The position numbers and the translations under genes are program-made. From Blautia hominis (GTDB lineage Bacteria > Bacillota > Clostridia > Lachnospirales > Lachnospiraceae), in NCBI GenBank assembly GCA_002270465.1, contig NQOF01000002.1, forward strand, positions 744,001 through 808,000: 64,000 nt of DNA. Reading direction: 5' to 3'. Below, one piece after another: positions 61,847 to 64,000 of this stretch; within the stretch, counting starts at the first letter, position 1; the number at the start of each line of letters is the position of its first letter. Below the pieces are notes generated by a model. That model made no database searches. It was not told the origin of the DNA and was given only the letters and a program-made list of their open reading frames with translations.

Positions 61847-63099
61847 TGTTTTTTAAACTGTTTGCCAAGGAATGCGGGCAGATGCTGAAAAGTCTGATCT
61901 ATTATTTGTTTCTGGCTGCGCTTATTTTCTTCTATGTAAGCCAGGTGGGGAGCTTTACCCCATATTCGGAGCCTTTAAAGGGGCAGGAACAGAGCTATGG
62001 GCTGAAAGCCAGCTCTGATAAGCAGGAGATCATGGGAGCAACCCTGGCAATGCTTGCCAGAGGATATGAGGGGAACAGCTATACTGCATATCCGGTGGGA
62101 TTTTATAAAAATGTGGTCCTGACAGAAGAGAAGCAGGAAGAGATCCATCAGATCTTAACGGCCTGTACAGGTATGGAGGATGGATATACAGAAGCGATCC
62201 GGGAGTCAGATGGGAAAACACCCATAGAAAATGGGGCAGTCATCCAGATGACAGGTGTCAATCCGCCAATCCTTGCCCCGGCAGAGGATCTGTCCTACGA
62301 TAAGTTTTTACGGTACATGAAAAAAGCGGATAAGATCATCGGCGGAGGGACCAGCTATGCTGTTGACAAGATTAAAAATAATGCCATGACCTATGCCACT
62401 TACGAGGATGCAAAAAAGATCTATGATGCCAGTCTGTATACGGACCGCATATCCAGAGGAAAAGCCAGGATATTCTGTGACTATATAGGCATTATCCTGG
62501 GCCTCCTTCCTGTATTTCTGGCGGTCACCAGAACACTCAGGGACAAACGCTCTATGGCCCGGGAAGTGATTTATGCCAGAAAAGCTTCCTCTGTGACCAT
62601 TATAGCAGCGCGATATTTTGCCGCTGTATTCCTGATCATAGTTCCACTGTTATTGCTGTCAGTTATGCCTACGCTTCAGTGTATGTATTACGGGCACCAG
62701 TTGGGCGTGTCAGTGGATCTGCTGGCCTATGGAAAGTACATTCTGGGATGGATTTTACCGGAGGCGGCGTTTGTTCTGGCGTTGGGATTCTTCCTGTCCG
62801 AATCCGTGGGAGGGCCGGCTGCTATTTTAGTACAGGTAGTGATCTGGATCGTAAGCATCAGCGCCGGAGGAACAAAGCTGGTTGGCTCGGTGGGCTGGAA
62901 CCTGATCCCCCGGTTTAATAATGACCAGTCCACAGACGTATGGCTGTCCGTGTACGGTCAGATGGTCAAAAACAGGCTGCTGTATGCCGGGCTTGCCTTA
63001 GCGCTTATGGCAGGTACTATGGTGATCTATCACATGAAGCGGAAAGGAGTGCTGGGAGGCCGTGGAAAGAATTTTATCCATAGAAAAAGAACACTTTAA
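61846..63099 (+). CDS. ABC transporter permease
   Basis: The 417-residue membrane protein has an N-terminal helix (about 15-30), an extracytoplasmic domain of about 190 residues, then about five helices (from about residue 215: GIILGLLPVFLAVTR). It is of the ABC-2 or lantibiotic-immunity type. The ATG overlaps the ATPase stop. It probably forms a complex with the next gene, whose start lies inside its 3' end. Confidence 0.82.
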   Translation: MFFKLFAKECGQMLKSLIYYLFLAALIFFYVSQVGSFTPYSEPLKGQEQSYGLKASSDKQEIMGATLAMLARGYEGNSYTAYPVGFYKNVVLTEEKQEEIHQILTACTGMEDGYTEAIRESDGKTPIENGAVIQMTGVNPPILAPAEDLSYDKFLRYMKKADKIIGGGTSYAVDKIKNNAMTYATYEDAKKIYDASLYTDRISRGKARIFCDYIGIILGLLPVFLAVTRTLRDKRSMAREVIYARKASSVTIIAARYFAAVFLIIVPLLLLSVMPTLQCMYYGHQLGVSVDLLAYGKYILGWILPEAAFVLALGFFLSESVGGPAAILVQVVIWIVSISAGGTKLVGSVGWNLIPRFNNDQSTDVWLSVYGQMVKNRLLYAGLALALMAGTMVIYHMKRKGVLGGRGKNFIHRKRTL

Positions 63100-63682
63100 A
63101 AATCATTATGCCGGGCATTTCACAGCAGGTGTGCTGTTCTGCCTTTTCGCTCCGGTGATCGTGGGCATGGAAGCGCTGAACCGGTCTCAGGCCGGACAGG
63201 TATTGGATATGTATTTTTCACTGCTGGGCATTGTGCTGCTGACGCCGCTTTTTATGCCGGAGCAGAACAAAGATATCAGGGATTTGCTGGCAAGCAAAGA
63301 ATATCCGGTAAGAAATGTGCAGCTTTTACGTTTGCTGCAGGCATATCTCATACTGACACTACTGAATCTGCTGGTCTTATTTCGGATGAGGCTTGGGGAG
63401 TGCACCTTTCCCTTTGGAACTTACTTTTTTTGCGCCATGGCAAGCTGCGTTTTCCTTGGAGGACTTGGGATCCTGGCTTACGGTATAACGGATAATCTGG
63501 CAATCGCTTATATGATACCCGTATTTTATTATATCTGCTGTTATGGTTCAGGGGAAAAGTACATGGGAAAATTTTATTTATTTTCTCTCATGGAGGGAAA
63601 GATGGAGAATAAGATATGGCTTGGTACAGCAGGTATTGTGCTGACTGCAGCAGGCCTATGGATAAGAAACAGAAAGAAATAG
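63062..63682 (+). CDS. Small membrane component of the ABC system
   Basis: The 206-residue protein has about six hydrophobic helices and no soluble domain. The start is a GTG at 63062, 38 bases before the permease stop; GGAGG at 63055-63059 is too close to be ideal, so the start is uncertain. It is likely the second permease of the preceding ABC system. I do not recognise a named family. Confidence 0.65.
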   Translation: MERILSIEKEHFKNHYAGHFTAGVLFCLFAPVIVGMEALNRSQAGQVLDMYFSLLGIVLLTPLFMPEQNKDIRDLLASKEYPVRNVQLLRLLQAYLILTLLNLLVLFRMRLGECTFPFGTYFFCAMASCVFLGGLGILAYGITDNLAIAYMIPVFYYICCYGSGEKYMGKFYLFSLMEGKMENKIWLGTAGIVLTAAGLWIRNRKK

Positions 63683-63684
63683 GA

Positions 63685-63735
63685 AAAGAGGCCGCTTATG
63701 GCAGGTTAATCCTGCCCCAAAGCGGTCTTTTCTTT
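63685..63735. terminator. Bidirectional terminator at the convergent ends
   Basis: AAAGAGGCCGCTT pairs imperfectly with AAGCGGTCTTTT around an inner GGCAGG-TTAAT-CCTGCC hairpin (63700-63716). The structure overlaps the 3' end of the minus-strand gene (stop at 63706) and serves both strands. Confidence 0.7.
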
Positions 63736-64000
63736 AGTAAGTTCAGGAACATCCACACACCCGACATAAAGTCCTAAACGGCGGTACTGAGAATAGTCGG
63801 TAGCCGGAATGTCGTCAATGGTCCCGTTTAAGGATTTCAGGATGAATCTCTCATGGCTTTTATAAAACCTTCCGATAAACAGCAGACCATTATGGAGTAC
63901 CAACCATATTTCACCGTTTTTTGGCCGCTGTCCCTCATTGCGTTGAAAGCCCAGGACGGAATTTTTGAAAAATTTTGGCTCCAGTAAATCTGTGCGGAGC
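63706..64000 (-). CDS. S24-peptidase-like protein, C-terminal part (5' end outside window)
   Basis: The frame is open to the window end. About 97 residues show a LexA/S24-like beta fold: QRPKNGEIWLVLHNGLLFIG and RFILKSLNGTIDDIPA. The Ser/Lys pair cannot be confirmed; the Ser would lie outside or near KNSVLGF, and the position of the usual Lys carries R or K in IGRFYK. Such domains occur in phage-type repressors and in UmuD-like proteins. The identification is tentative. Confidence 0.5.
   Translation of the reverse strand, partial: LRTDLLEPKFFKNSVLGFQRNEGQRPKNGEIWLVLHNGLLFIGRFYKSHERFILKSLNGTIDDIPATDYSQYRRLGLYVGCVDVPELTKEKTALGQD

Noticed and set aside
1-64000. tRNA, rRNA or CRISPR arrays
   Set aside because: No rRNA- or tRNA-like segment and no regularly spaced repeats were seen on reading; the 60-bp and 18-bp repeats are tandem, not CRISPR-like.

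Overview
The window looks like the chromosome of a low-to-mid GC Firmicute, most likely a gut Lachnospiraceae (Blautia-like). This rests on strong AGGAGG ribosome binding sites, several TTG/GTG starts, Gram-positive LexA boxes, the rplU-prp-rpmA-obg-yhbY-nadD-yqeK-rsfS-lexA order, an L27 with a cleavable N-terminal extension, and many GPH symporters, GH78/GH3 enzymes and YesM/YesN-type regulators. The species assignment is inference.

1-38623 is a plant-glycan or plant-glycoside utilisation region. Module A (1-15794) holds a GH3 fragment, a GPH symporter, a GH78 alpha-L-rhamnosidase, GH3 and GH1 beta-glycosidases, a GH20 hexosaminidase, a second GH78 and a YesM/YesN two-component pair. Module B (15922-30367) holds a substrate-binding lipoprotein with two permeases and no ATPase, an AraC-type regulator, a tannase-like alpha/beta hydrolase, a second GPH symporter, and GH78, GH43-like and GH3 enzymes. 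Module C (33176-38623) is an AraC-type regulator divergent from a GH78-GH43 fusion with an internal ribosome binding site and start. None of the glycosidases has a signal peptide, so the inferred scheme is import of intact rhamnose-containing oligosaccharides or glycosides followed by cytosolic trimming.

Between and after the modules are scars of mobile DNA. A yoeB toxin fragment and a RelB-like antitoxin fragment start right at the stop codon of the last GH3 gene (30370-30757), followed by a TetR/MATE efflux pair. From 38640 to 41040 lie a broken IS5-type transposase, antitoxin and toxin remnants, a frameshifted tyrosine recombinase, a frameshifted prophage-type gene and a truncated ParM-like pair.

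41247-52237 is conserved core: a radical SAM protein with its DUF2344 partner, RNase G, Nudix, CPBP protease, the L21/Prp/L27/Obg cluster, nadD-yqeK-rsfS, and the divergent lexA/yneA SOS pair with three LexA boxes.

52238-58706 is accessory metabolism: a non-coding region with an 18-bp tandem operator-like repeat, a LacI regulator, a DeoR regulator behind an array of matching 13-bp sites, a P-loop kinase containing three 60-bp coding repeats, a glycerol-1-phosphate dehydrogenase and an aldose epimerase. 59024-63682 is an OmpR-type two-component system with an ABC exporter of the antimicrobial-peptide-resistance kind, and the window ends in a partial S24-like gene on the minus strand. No tRNA, rRNA or CRISPR array was seen.
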